DNA from: Diphasiastrum complanatum
Taxonomy: Eukaryota; Streptophyta; Lycopodiopsida; Lycopodiales; Lycopodiaceae
DNA: 64,000 nt
Direction of reading: 5' to 3'
Assembly: GCA_029204225.1 (NCBI GenBank)
Contig: MU832573.1
Location: forward strand, 1-64,000
Below, piece by piece: positions 27,614 to 39,540 of this stretch. Each line of letters starts with the position of its first letter. The first letter of the stretch is position 1. The notes under the pieces are model-generated. The model did not search any database, was not told the origin of the DNA, and saw only the letters and a program-made list of their open reading frames with translations. Both the position numbers and the translations under genes were made by a program.

Positions 27614-28087
27614 ATGGCGGGCCTTCAGAAAGAACAAACAAGGCTGGAAGTGGAAAACAAGCAACAGCAGTTGCAGATCCAAAATCTCACCACTTATAAT
27701 CAACAACAGTAGCAGATGCTCATCCACCTCCAGAACCAGCTCCAACTGAAGGTATCCAACATGCAGAATACCATCGATAACATCAAAGCAGAAAGGGATG
27801 AGGTCGTATCAGATGCACAAGCCGCACGTTCCACTATGAAGGAACAGTTGGAATTGGTGGACTTCAACGACTTCGCACCACCAACTATTCCTGAGGGAAC
27901 TCCCATTCCAGTGGTGGCTTATCAAACGTTGGCCCAAAAGTTGAAAGCCATGACGGAGCAACAGACAAAATTACAACAATCATACCTTGCTTCTGTCGAG
28001 GCCCTGGAACACCATTGGGGAAGGACGGTTAAAGGTAGCTGCCCAGTCAACATTGTCTATTCATGTAGAGCACGCCCAGTTCCATGA
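27614..28087 (+). pseudogene. Coiled-coil protein frame in the 3' part of the gypsy element
   Basis: ATG 27614 opens a Gln/Glu/Lys-rich frame with heptad-like spacing ('LQKEQTRLEVENKQQQLQIQ', later 'LQNQLQLKVSNMQNTIDNI'), predicted to form a coiled coil. One TAG at about 27709 lies between two CAG codons and would read Gln if one base were C. The rest is open to 28087. No enzymatic domain is seen. Plant gypsy elements of the Athila/Tat group often carry an extra 3' frame, so this could be one, or a Gag N-terminus of another element. Confidence 0.5.
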
Positions 28088-28966
28088 TTCCGAGCACCAC
28101 GTTGATGGACTAGATGGTGGAGATGGAGCAAGATTCTAGCAGCCTCCTCCTGGTACTCAAGGCTCCTCCTTTCAAGGCCAATCCTTAGGGCAAGGAGCTC
28201 AAGCACCAACCAATCCATCAGGCTCTGGTGGTACCAGCTCCCAACATTATCTTTTTCCTTCCACCGCTTCTAACCCTCTTGACACTACTAATCCCCCATT
28301 TATTCAATGCCAATTTTTTCCTGAATTACAAAGAATTGCTGAAGCTAACCCTTCCCCTCACCTCTCTCTTGAACTTGATCCCCAAATTCAGCATGAGATT
28401 GCCTCTGAAGCACCAACCATTCGGCACAGAATCACGCCCATAGAACCAAGCAAGTAGTTGCGTGCCTCTCAAGAGTTTGCCAAGAAATATCCAATGACAA
28501 AAGAGTGAGGTGGCTACATATTGCCAGATTTGGACCAATGTCAAACACATAAAGAAACAGTCAAACTCTTGGATCCACAACCTCTCTGGCACCATCAGCT
28601 CTTCCTACAAAGTAAGATATCGATGGCACGGTATATCGAAGCACCCTCCTATATGCGCACAAATCCTTATTACTATCCAGTAGTGAGGTGAGAATCGTTT
28701 CCTGCCACCAAGGTCAAGGATAGGATATTTTGGCCAAGCTCACAGGTGTCGATACCGACAACTTGGCCGAAGACATGGTCACCAACGGTCATGTATTCTA
28801 CCAGAAGCACCATGGCAACCCTGATCGCGACGTCAGATATTTTGCGGACAATTGCGGCCTGGTAGCATTTTTGGTAGAACTCAAGGATTTTTGGGATCAA
28901 GGGCTACCCCCAAAGCCCTTGATATCAATAAACCACTACGAACGCAAGAAGACCACATCAACGTAG
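28088..28966 (+). pseudogene. Decayed continuation of the 3' gypsy frame
   Basis: Pieces in changing frames look protein-derived: a Gln/Gly/Ser-rich linker near 28150-28250, 'LDPQIQHEIASEAPTIRHRI' near 28374-28440, and an 80-codon frame 28730-28966 ('DMVTNGHVFYQKHHGNPDRD'). No family is recognised. Several stops interrupt the series. It ends about 190 bp before the 3' LTR. Confidence 0.4.
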
Positions 28967-29140
28967 CAAGACTTTATTATTGCACTGCACTCACTTCAGC
29001 CCTGCGCGTTGATATGGTGGAGCTATGAAAAACCCACAACTTTCTACAGGGTATGCTCCATTATCACAAACCAATGCTCTTCCTGAACAAACTACGGTGG
29101 CAAATGATGGCTTCGATTGGTGTGGGACCACCAATCCAAT

Positions 29141-29150
29141 AAGGAGGGGA
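29141..29150 (+). promoter_or_regulatory. Gypsy polypurine tract
   Basis: AAGGAGGGGA lies four bases before the 3' LTR, the expected position for priming of the second strand. Confidence 0.8.
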
Positions 29151-29154
29151 ATAA

Positions 29155-29847
29155 TGTTAGCATCTGTGCTAACACAAAAAAAATAAAAAAGAGAAAAATA
29201 AAACTTCGTGGCATGTGTTTTGTAAATCCACATACGAGTGTCTGTTAATAAACTTTTGCCATGGCATGTGTTTCTAAGCCCATGAGTAGAAGCTTAAAAA
29301 AATAATAAAACAGCTTAAACTTAGATTTAGAACTTAGACTTAGGAAACTTAAGATTAAAAATATTTTGTCTTAAGTTTTACTAAGTTAAGAAACTTTGAA
29401 GCTCCAAATCCTAAGTTAGAAGTTCTAGAAAGGCTAGAAATAGATTAGTTCCATAAGTTAGTGGATACTTATGGAAGACCCTCCTTGCCATAAAAGGAGA
29501 GGTATTTGCCTTGTAAATAACACTTTTGAGATTAAGCTATCAAGTTCTCTATTTTTGAGATTATCTCCTTCCATTCTAATTCCCTTTGGGTGTTAATCTA
29601 GGATTTAGTTTAATCACCTTTGTAGTTGGGTAAGCCTTCGTAAGGTTTTGTATTTTGTCATCTTAGTTAGTTTCATTTCTATTACGAGCACTAGTTGGTT
29701 AAGCCTTAGTGCTTTCATCATTGTTTTCTATTTCTGCACTCCGTTTGAAGCTTGTTATAAATTTAGAAAGTGGATGATCCTCTCTATACTACACCACATT
29801 GTGAGTAGATCTAGCCAAACATTGGCAAATCAGATTTACTTCCAACA
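29155..29847 (+). repeat. 3' LTR of the gypsy element
   Basis: 693 bp, TGTTAGCATCTG…TTCCAACA. Same as the 5' LTR except for scattered substitutions and a deletion of about 127 bp. Confidence 0.93.
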
Positions 29848-29852
29848 GAAGG
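29848..29852 (+). repeat. Target site duplication, right (GAAGG)
   Basis: Exact match to 19092-19096, at the point where copia RT coding resumes. Confidence 0.95.
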
Positions 29853-30522
29853 ATCTATCTTTAGAGTTCAAAATGGTGGGTCTTGGCCAATTTCACTTTA
29901 TATTGGGCATAGAAGTACTTAGATGTTCAAATTTCATTTTCATTAGTCAAGCTAAATATGCTCAAAGTTTGCTCAATAAGATTTAGAATGCAAGATTGCA
30001 AGCGTGTAGAAACACCAATGGAGCAAGATGTAAAAGTGCTCAATAAAGGTGATGAAGAATCCTTTTTGGAAATCACTCTTTATAGGCAACTTATAGGCAA
30101 CTTATAGGCTCATTGATGTGGATTACTATTACTAGATTCGATCTATGCTTTAGTGTATGTAGGCTTAGTCAATACATGCAAGATCCATTGATCATACATT
30201 GGAAGAGTGCAAAAAGGATTTTGAGATACCTCTTGAGCACTCACTTTCTTCAATCGAGGCCAAGTATAAAACTCTATAGTTTAAAATTCTACCAACAACA
30301 ACCAAGGAGCTACTTTGGATCAAGAGGCTACTAATGGAGATGAAAGTGATCGATTTAGATGTTGTTCCAACACCTTTGCAACAAATCCAATCTTCCATGC
30401 AAGATCAAAGCATATTGAGAGGTGCAATCTAAGGAGGTGTCTTTGGAGCATTGTGGCAAAAAATGATTGTGTTGTTGATATCCTCACTAAACCCTTCAAA
30501 GACCTGCATATTCAAAGCTAAG
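29853..30522 (+). pseudogene. Copia RT C-terminus and RNase H, shortened
   Basis: After the gypsy insertion the copia frame resumes with 'LEFKMVGLGQFHFILGIEVL', 'KYAQSLLNKI' and 'RQLIGSLMW...RFDLCFSVCRLSQYM'. This is the thumb/connection region. Near 30230 the RNase H is joined straight to its 'SSIEAKYK' box, so about 60-70 residues are missing. The end carries 'ATNPIFHARSKHIE' and 'DILTKPF'. Several stops interrupt it. Confidence 0.85.
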
Positions 30523-30569
30523 ATCATCCCTTGGGTTAATAAGCATATGCTACAACTAGTTGTGAGGAG

Positions 30570-31222
30570 TGTTAGAATTTGCACAAGCTAGTTTGTAATT
30601 TCCACTTGAAAAATGTAATTTGGCCATGATCTGGAATGTCACGCATGCCAACTAGGTTAGGATCTTTATAATTATGATTATTCTAAGCCTAATATTGTTG
30701 AGGCACCTTTGATGATGAGGCCAAAATGTACATAGATAAGCTAGAGATTTTGTAGGAGCTAAAACTAGCAATTTTTACCTTGTTGAAGGATTCCAAGATC
30801 TCGACCCGTAATTAGGGTGGATCTGATGACTTAAAAAATTAGATGTTAGGTTTAGGTCATGAATGGATCAAAGACAACCCTGACCCCTCAAATCCGAGCC
30901 GATATTGTATATATCCATGTGGGATTTCCCAAGCAAATTGATGAGAAATTTGAGATCTACTTTGGTGACTAGTTTTTGTCTCAATTTGAGTGATGTTTCC
31001 TATGACCATGTGCTATCTTGTAATCAATCATTGGATCTGAAGGTGCTAGTACTATGCTCAAGTTTGATTAGTCCATATATTTTGGAGCCATAGAGTCAAG
31101 TTCAAGTCGAGATATACTAGATTGTTTTGTGTTCTAGCTTTGTGATCTCAATTGGATTATAATTAGATGCTTTTTCCATCATTTCTAAAGTCCATTGGAG
31201 TTTATTTGCTTTTATTTTAACA
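30570..31222 (+). repeat. 3' LTR of the copia element
   Basis: 653 bp, TGTTAGAATTTG…TTTTAACA. Preceded by a weak purine stretch (GTGAGGAG). Lacks the CACACGTGTG-containing segment present in the 5' LTR. Confidence 0.93.
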
Positions 31223-31852
31223 AAAGACATTTCATAACATACTTGACAAAAGTGCTTTTTGTGAAATGCATCACCGTACTTATTTTTTTCTTTCAAATTT
31301 GGTACCAAAACTTGTCACTGTCTCTAGTGGTTCTGGCTGCCTCATCCAACTGTCTATTGACAACCTGTCTTTTCCATTTTCACTCCACCATTCCATTGTA
31401 TCTCATTGTTATATTTCTATTACCATCATAATGACTGATTTCTTCTCTGGTGTGCTCTCTTTGGAGAACAATACCTCTTATACTGCAATAACTATTGATT
31501 TTTGTAATAATTATGCTACGACAATTTTGATTTACAAATCTACCAAAACTCTTTGCCAAATTGGTCCAAAATGTGGGTCTTTCAAACTTAATTCTTCTCT
31601 AGCTACATGAATCTCCTCATTTGCCATCCTATGGAAATGCAAAAAAAATTGTTTATTATCAAGTTTGCTAGGATTAAATGCAATAGAATGACAAAGCAAT
31701 ATTCATAAAAAGAATTATGGTTTTCTATGAAGTTATGTGCTTGCAAAATGCATTATCAGCAAACTATAGTATTCGGCAAAAAGCAACTGAAAAAATTGCA
31801 AATATCTAACCATAATTCAAGCACCGTCCTCACATAACTGCTTTTAAAAAAG
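31223..31852. other. No gene recognised
   Basis: A 114-codon sense frame at 31266-31610 is Ser/Thr/Leu-rich without a domain and is not supported as a gene. Confidence 0.45.
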
Positions 31853-31872
31853 GGAGGAGGAGGAGGAGGAGG

Positions 31873-31919
<47 letters not shown>
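31853..31919 (+). repeat. (GGA)n-(GA)n microsatellite
   Basis: About 8 GGA units followed by about 20 GA units with one GATA interruption. Confidence 0.98.
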
Positions 31920-31920
<1 letters not shown>

Positions 31921-33537
31921 CATCCGTTTTGCAGGCTCAAGACGTCAAGGGAGGGGTGCGCTGGCAGATTCGGACTGGCTGTAGCAGAAATTCTACTGGT
32001 ATGGTCTCTTGTGCCAAAAAGAGCAATTTTTACATGAAGTCATAGCTTCTGAAGAACACAGAGATGAAGAAAACAGAATAAAAGCATCAGAGATATGAAA
32101 ATGGAGCAGGCAGTAGGGTGACGGCCCCACCAGCTTCAACCCACCTACAATCTTCTTTCAATTTTAATTTGCTGTTTTTATCAGTTTCTTGCAGATTTTG
32201 CTGTTTTCATTAGGCTTTCAGCCTTTCAATTTATAGCTTCAGAAAAAAATTTAACAACTCTCCCAAAAAAAGAGTGCTTTTATTGGGTGTCTATAGGTAT
32301 GAAAACAGAAATCCTTTGTCCAACTACAAGAAGCCAGAATTCTGTAAAAAACCAAAAATGTGACCACTCAAACAACATTGAAGAACTAGCAATATTCTTG
32401 AAAGCATATAACCCAGTCACTACAATTAGAATGCAGAAATTTGAGCTTTGAATTAAGGGACATAATTTGCACAAAGGCAACCAATATGAACCCCTTAGTT
32501 ACTGAAATAAACTACCTTACATTCAAAATAAAAGTGCAAAAGCAATTTGACATTTCCTATGTCAATTTTTTTTTTTCAAATCTTAGCTAACAAGCACTTC
32601 AAAAACTTACATTTCAAGAGCGTGATTCAACAACCTTAATCCAAAGCTTGGTAGTGTGCATACCTTGCAACAACAAATTCTCTTGAAATCTGTAAATGTA
32701 CAACAAACAAAGTGAATCAAACCACCAAGCCTTTTGCACCCACTAAGACTCTTTATGCTCAAAATTTTATTCTCTTCTTGTGGGTAGAAAAAATATAGAT
32801 TCAATATTACATGTTATGCCATGTGCTACATTTTGGTTAAACCATGGATAGAATGAACCCACAAAACTCTCAATAAATCATTGCCGAGAAATTACAACAA
32901 CTAGGCAATATGGGATGGTTGTCAAACCAATCCAATGCTAGATGGGGTGGTAGTAAGACCTAGTTCTAAACCATGCAAGAGTAGGTCACAACAATGATTT
33001 GAACAAAACATTGCCCCTGAGCTAATGCTTCAACTTTTCTTGATAATGGTTCCAAGAGTGCTCAATGCAGCTTGTCACTTGCTTATTTTGAAGTTTCACT
33101 TGCATATAAGGCACTGATTCTCAAAAGCATTCAAATTGCTAGTTCAAGCTAAGGATTGTTCCTGCATGCCAATCCCTCAACAAGCAATATCTCAAATCTA
33201 CTATAATAAAAATCATGGCACTTTAGACATCCCTCATATACAACATAGCTCTCAAATTGAAAGGGCTACAACTCAATGTTGCTTGCATAACTCATGGTTG
33301 TTTTCAACCAATTCTTCAACCATCAAAGCCACATAAAGCTAAAAAGCTTTGATTTTACGTTTCTCCCTAAACTTGGTTCATACAATTAATAATTGATTCA
33401 ATAAACTATCACTAATTCTTGTAAATCAACATGCACTATAATTCTCTTGACACTACAACAATGTATAATGGTACATAACGATGGAGTATTCAAGCATTTC
33501 ACGGATGGAAGATTGAACTATTTTTCAACTTGAACTC
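31920..33537. other. No gene recognised
   Basis: About 1.6 kb, AT-rich, no domain or clear repeat on either strand. Confidence 0.45.
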
Positions 33538-34221
33538 TGTGAAAATTCACACACGTGGAAATGTCCTAATGTGTGAAATTGATCTCCTAAGCTTGGCTCA
33601 TGCACTATAGATCACCTATTGATTGAAATCCAAGATCAATGACAAGATCTAAGGCAAAAAGATCATTCTACATGCATTCGTTCATTACCAAAAGGTGTTT
33701 CACACGTGTGGAAGACTTCATGAAATAAACTAAGTCCCAACAAGCTCCTCTCATCGGGTAGAGAGAGAAAATACCACTTTTGGGCTCATCTAGAGAGAGA
33801 AGGCAACACAAGCAAAATTGGCAAATCTCCAAATTGACTCAAAAACTCATAGATCTCTCATACATTAATGAAGGGAATGAAAGTACATATAGAAACTCGT
33901 GGAGATCCAAGCTTAATTCCTATTGGATCCCTTAAACATAGCCTCTCTAATCCTATTGGATGTGTGATGCAACATCCCTCACTTTTGATTGGACCCTTCC
34001 AACACCTCTCTCTCATGATTGGACCCTTTGACTTTTGCCATCACATAGGGTGCATCACTCATCAAACCTAAACTTAATATGTGTAAGCAACCTAACTAGC
34101 TTGAGTTACATCACAATTGAAAACATGTGTACATGACCATTTGACTTCTAAAGCCAAAATTGGCCCTATCACCTAGTGACACCAAGATGCTTGACTAGCA
34201 ATCTTTATGATAAAGTCAACA
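33538..34221 (-). repeat. Solo or truncated LTR, related to 63262-63880
   Basis: The reverse complement aligns with the LTR at the right end of the window. Shared words include 'TCAAGCATCT.GGTGT', 'TTTCTCTCTCTACCCGA', 'CACACGTGTG' and 'GAATGCATGTAG', in the same order. Possible ends are TGTTGAC… (at 34221) and …TTTTCACA (at 33538). No internal region or primer site adjoins it, and no target duplication was found. Confidence 0.65.
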
Positions 34222-36896
34222 TTATAACCTATTTCTAACTATTTTACACATGTGAGAACATGCTCCACACATGTGAAATGTACTCACAAACTTCTAACCA
34301 TAAAATCATCAAGATAGATTTTGCCATTTTTCACAAACTCAAGCCAACGGAATATCTTAGATTCATGTGAAATAAATTCATCATGCTAATGTTCACATAT
34401 ACTATCTCCATGAAGCAAATCTCTTTCTTTTCTATCATTCTAGTAGGCTCCTAGTGCGATTACATGGACCACTAGACAACTACAAGCATGACTTTTGCCC
34501 TCGTCAATATAGCCCTAAGATTCACCTCTCAGAGCCATGCATCAAAGATCTCAATTGAAACATATTTTAGTTCTACTAAATCCAAGCTTGGTTATTTCAA
34601 ATCACAACATGCAAACACAAATTGCAAAATGCTATCGATCTTATACACAACGCAATAAAGCTAGCTTTGATGAGAATTGAAATAACCCAAAAATAAAGAT
34701 GTACTTTTTACATGGTATTGGTGCACCTTTGTTCCTATGTCGCCCCAATGCACCAACATGCAAGCTCCAAAAATTCATATGGTTGCTAGCAGACTCCCCA
34801 CCCATCCATAAGCTATTTATCCAAGAGTTACCCTCCAACCCAAAACCATCTCCATCTTTGAGCTTAGTACTCTCATGCTAACAACATTCATATCCCACAC
34901 CACACGTGATGCTCTTTTAAGGCATAGCAAGACCTGCAAGACCCACGCTTAGATATGCACCAATGCTCTCGATCCTCTTGGAAGTATTTCTCCAAAGGCA
35001 CATACCCTCAAAGGTAGGTAAGCTACTAAAGTCCCATCCTTGCTAGCATGCACATTGATCCCAAACTAAGGGACAACCTAGTTATGTTCTTTTGGGACAT
35101 AACCAAGTTAATGTGGACCTTAACAAAGTATTTGACTTAAGGACTAACAAAAGGCCTAGTAATGTAAAAGTGTCCTTGATTGGAAACCATGTTAGAGCCA
35201 TATGGCTAATGGACACAAATGACCACTTTAGGTCATTGACCTAGATCAATCACAATAGAATTAATCACAAAAAATCCTAGTTTGTGAACGTAATAAGGGG
35301 GTCAATTAGGTCAATCTAAAAGGGCCCATGCAACTACAGCATGAAAAGGAACAACCAAGGGAGAGTGTCTAGATACAATAGGTAGTTCTGGCCTTCATGG
35401 ATGTCTGTCTGGTAAATTAGTCTCAGTTCTGCCAAGTTGTTTTGTGCCTCGAGTTCAACAACCACTATGGGGAGCTCATGTAAGGGCCTTTTCCAAAATG
35501 TTATAGCATGTACAAGCAAAAGGCCATTGATGAAAACCAAACTAGACAACTAAAAAAATGTATGTGAGAATACATAATTAAAGTTTGCGAGTTGTCTAAT
35601 GTTCAACAAACTTAAAAAGTACTAGGTTTTCAATCACAAAGTTACATAGCAACATTGCAAACCACGAGTACATTGAAAAGTGACAAATAAGATTAAAACC
35701 ATACATCTTGGAATGCATGCAAATCTTCAATAACCGATACAGTTGTTAAAGTTTCAGCATGAGTCATTGTATCTGGCCAACTTATCGAAATATCCATGGG
35801 ATACCCAAAAATCTAATGAAAACTGCTTTAGCAATTCCCATCAAGATTCAAGTGTTAGAAATTTAATGACCTAGTGCTTTATACAGCCAACTTCTTGAGT
35901 CCAATATGCAAACCTCCTAGAAGATTAAAAAAATATATAAGCTCTATGAAGATGCTTTTGATTAGACAAAAGCACAAACTCTACTCTCACATACAGAGGA
36001 GAGATGAACCAAACTAAGGGAAAGCCCAAATCCAACTTCTGACATCAAGAAATTCTACAGCTTATTGCATTTCTAGACAAAAGATTAAGCCTTATGAAAA
36101 AAACATTTACACCACATTGCACACACTCCCTTCCTATCGTATATACTTGATACTGAAGGAACAAGCATCATCCAAATAAAACAAATCCAAGAAATCTGCA
36201 CAAAAGGAAACCATTGCACTTCACAAGCAAAACTACATAGCAAGTCTCTGCTTTGCCTCCTTCAAAACCTATGATCCAGAATGTTCAAAAGCTTTGCTGA
36301 AGTCACATGACGAACTAATGTTATACAAAAGTATCCAATTTTTGACAAGTTAAGACCATTTAAAGTCGTCTTCCATGCTTCTAACAATGACCACAAGATA
36401 AACATTCCAAACACAGCTTTCCCACCCAAAAACTATCATAAGCAGCAGCTAATCTTACTTGATCATCAATGGACTGTTTTATGCCAACGTTATGTCTAGA
36501 ATAATACCCAATGTCAAAAAGGAGAGGTGCAATTTTTAACCTTCCGGAGTACAACCACAATAGACCAACTTCATCATGAACTACTTCGCAAAGCTGAAGT
36601 ACCTCCACATAAAGCTCTTACATAGATGAGTACCAAGGACCAAGCACATCAAATTTATTTATGATAATCAAAAAGTCAAATCCCAGTGGAAACATTTACT
36701 CATTGTACAAACTGTACATTCTATTCCCAGATTTTAAGATCTGAAATGAGATCATTCCAATGATGATTCTGGTTATATTGCAAATGAATCTTTAGAAAAC
36801 TTGCAAATGAGTCAACTTCTTTGCAGCTACTTCTGAACCTTTGTTGGTTCCTATGTGAGACTTGATATCTTCAGGCTGCAACACTGAAGAGCTATC
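34222..36896. other. No gene recognised; 3' flank of the small membrane protein gene
   Basis: Small open frames (for example 35334-35549 and 36381-36608, both antisense) have no domain. The last few hundred bases are likely 3' untranslated region of the gene at 36897-38139. Confidence 0.45.
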
Positions 36897-38139
36897 TCAT
36901 TTCAACCCGTTCTTTGTCTCTGAATCCGAGTGGCCCCATCCAACAGTCTTTTTAGCCTCATCGACAAGATCTGAAAGGCCTGCACCCACAAACGATAATT
37001 CTCAAAACAGAGCAGCAGCTGTAAACCGAAACAGAAGACAGATAAATAGAACATTTCCATTCGATTGATCATAGCCTAGGAGGATGCAATTTGCCACAAC
37101 TGGAAACTGCTGTTTTAGCCATGGAGAAGCTAAAGAATGTGATTGAAGTTTTCGTTTCGATCCACAGACCTAAGCGACTGTAAGCACGACAAAAAGGGAC
37201 AGATTAAGATCCAGTACATAAATATTAATGATTTCTTAAAGGCTAAATTTGACAATGTTAGGTTCTGACATTAGCTCCCTGCTGCACAAGCACATTGTGG
37301 AATACGATAACCTAGGGATCAACAGCATAACGGAATAGATTCCTAGATGTAACATCTCATCGTGATAGTTTTCGTAACTCTGTCAAAAGTGAAAGGATAG
37401 ACCAAAGCTTTGACATCTGCACAAGGTAGATAATAGTTGCTAACCTCTAGAGCCAGATCGAGACAACGAAGGGTAAAACCACGACACTCGGATCTTACAA
37501 CACGCATGTAGCCTATCTATGATATTGCTGCTTTGCCAATCCCGTCTGCCAACTGAGTTACAGACATGACGTTGGTAGGTTTTTCAGATTTGGCCACATG
37601 CAAATATGATAACCTTTTGCGAACGCATACTTGTGCCTTCTTCGCCAAAGCAGACGCAGAGATAACCTTGGAGATCCGAGGCATCGCAATCAAATTTTTC
37701 TTCGTGCGGCCAGGCTCGGACAGTTTACATGTATAAATCGATTTGTAAAGTGTGTTTTTTTAAAAATCTAACACATAGTACTCTATCAAAGCCACGCACG
37801 CCAACAGAAAAAAAAACAGATCAGAAAAGTGCCTAAAGTGCAAATTGATTCAACTTCTCCAAATAACCGAAAGTTATCATCGGGAATTATCCATACGCAC
37901 CAACGAACAAACAAGATATTGTATGGTTTTCACAGAAATCTAATGCAGAAACCGGGATCTGGAATCATAAGGGATCACTTACCCTGCTTTACAACAGCAG
38001 GATCGTAATTCTTTTCTCGAAGTTCATGGAAGGTTGCCGACAACTTCCAGTAAACAGGTCTGGAGAGATAATACGCTGCAACAAACAAGGCTGCAAGAAC
38101 CAATATTCGCAGAGCTATCGTCGCTGCTTGCGCTGCCAT
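36897..38139 (-). CDS. Two-exon gene for a 79-residue membrane-anchored protein
   Basis: Exon 1 runs 38139-37983 and exon 2 36979-36897. The intron (37982-36980, 1003 bp) begins GTAAGT and ends GTGCAG, joining a phase-1 codon (Gly). The predicted protein starts MAAQAATIALRI, has one hydrophobic segment at about residues 9-23 and then 'YWKLSATFHELREK'. It ends with 'LSDLVDEAKKTVGWGHSD' and a stop. The size, N-terminal anchor and short amphipathic C-terminal helix suggest a small organelle- or membrane-resident subunit, but I do not recognise the family and assign no function. Codon use, consensus splice sites and lack of stops set it apart from the decayed repeats around it. A pyrimidine/GA tract lies just upstream of the start. 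Confidence 0.78.
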
Positions 38140-38159
38140 CACACCTCAACAATTCTCTC

Positions 38160-38167
38160 TCCCTCGA

Positions 38168-38198
<31 letters not shown>

Positions 38199-38200
38199 CG
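38160..38200 (-). promoter_or_regulatory. GA/CT tract in 5' untranslated region or core promoter
   Basis: A run of about 13 CT units (GA on the coding strand) lies about 30 bases upstream of the start codon. GA/CT tracts are common in plant core promoters and 5' leaders. Confidence 0.6.
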
Positions 38201-38370
38201 CCAACACTGGTTACCATACTATATCGCTATTTTACCCCCTCCCAAACCTAACAACCCTAATTAGGCTGAAGCCCTAACACTAAAGACCTAACACATATTT
38301 TTTGGGTTTTAGCCATGTTGAGTATGTTTAGAATTGATGCATTGCTAAAGGTTTAACCATTTAAATTTTA

Positions 38371-39540
38371 ATGAGGTGTGGATGTGTGGATTGGAACCAC
38401 CCTAGGAATGTTGAAGTTTTTAGTTGCATAGCATTTGCTCAAATATCAGAAGTGCTTAGAAAAAAACTTGATGCATCCAGCACCAGCTCAATATTTGTTG
38501 GTCACTTCTCAAAGAATAAAGCTATAAGTTTTCTAGCAAAACATTTGTTAGCAAAGCGGTGATTTTTCTTGAAGAACAATTTGATGATCTAAAAAGAAAA
38601 GGACAAAATTTATGATCAATTTCGACCTCAACTTGATATTCCAAGAAGGTAAGCAAGAACAAGGGTCGGTTCACCCAACAAATTTATTGGTGAATCTACA
38701 TGTTATTTTATTGAGAAATAGGGCATTCGTGAATGAAGCCTTGGAGCATGCTAGTGTAGACATTTGGAAAGGAGCAATGGATAGAAAGTAAGAAGCAATG
38801 GATAGAGAGTATCAATCTCTCTTGAAAACAAAACTTGGACTATCATGGAGCTACCGACTAACAAAATATAATTGATAGTGAAAGGATTTTCAACACTAAA
38901 TATAAAGTAGATGGTAGTATCGACTGAAGAAAGGCAAGAGTTGTGGCTTAGAGATTTTCACAGGTTCCCAACATTGATTAATTTGAAACATTTAGTTCTA
39001 TTGTCAAGTGCTCTTCAATCTGACTTCTATTATCTTATGCAACTGCAACAAATTTCAAATTCACCAAATGGATTGTCAAACAACATTCTTGAATGGAATT
39101 ATTGAGAAAGACATTAACATGTCTCAACTAAGGGTTATGAACTCAAAGGTAAAGAGCATATGGTTCCCAAATTTTAGAAGGCATTATATGGATTCAAACA
39201 AGCATTAGAGCTTGGCTTCATAGTTCATTCTTACATAATTTTTTGTCAAGATCACTTTATTCAAATTTCTATTACAAGGTAGTCGACATCTCTTTTATAG
39301 CAATCGCATTATATCACTTAATTCTAGATTTCATTCTAGAAACAAGGATATTAGGATAAAGTATCATTATGTTAGAGATAAAATCTTGAACAAGGAGGTT
39401 TGATTTTTTTTGTAGAATAGAATATGACTATAAATATGTTTACAAAGGTATTAAATCATGAGAGTCATCTTAAATTGTGTGCCATGTTGAGTTTGCCAAT
39501 CAAAGCATTCTTTGTGTTGGATTGTTCTCTTCGCATGAAA
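38371..39540 (+). pseudogene. Decayed copia pol remnant
   Basis: The sense strand shows copia pieces in broken frames. First is the integrase-RT linker ('EVLRKKLDASSTSSIFVGHF', 38430-38490). Next is an RT start ('IFNTKYKVDGSID' then 'QVPNID..ETFSSIVK', about 38890-39005). Last is the RNase H tail ('FTKVLNHESHLKLC', about 39435). Most of RT and RNase H is deleted or unreadable. It lies close upstream of the small membrane gene, in the opposite orientation. Confidence 0.75.

Larger units (their letters stand above)
19097..29847 (+). mobile_element. Nested Ty3/gypsy-like LTR element, 10.75 kb, polymerase-less on its sense strand
   Basis: LTRs at 19097-19916 and 29155-29847, primer site 19918-19930, polypurine tract 29141-29150 and a perfect GAAGG target duplication define the element. 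The inside holds a gag with many stops and a protease-like region. Beyond it are about 6 kb of mostly non-coding or unfamiliar sequence, including a motif array, an antisense integrase scrap, a second gag-like piece and a coiled-coil frame. I found no sense-strand RT, RNase H or integrase. It must therefore have moved with enzymes supplied by another element, or lost them after insertion. Confidence 0.92.
15229..31222 (+). mobile_element. Ty1/copia LTR retrotransposon, interrupted by a gypsy insertion
   Basis: The element is bounded by homologous LTRs (15229-15915 and 30570-31222) and has a TGGTATCAGAGCC primer site. Gag, protease, integrase, RT and RNase H remnants follow in the copia order. 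Removing the nested element (19097-29847 plus one GAAGG) leaves about 5.24 kb, a normal copia size. Stops and frameshifts make it non-autonomous. No matching 5-bp target duplication was found at its outer edges (AACAA left, AAAGA right). Confidence 0.93.

Noticed and set aside
15224-31227. A 5-bp target duplication for the outer copia element
   Set aside because: AACAA on the left and AAAGA on the right do not match, so none is claimed.
31266-31610. 114-codon sense protein
   Set aside because: Low-complexity Ser/Thr/Leu composition, no domain, no splice or promoter context.
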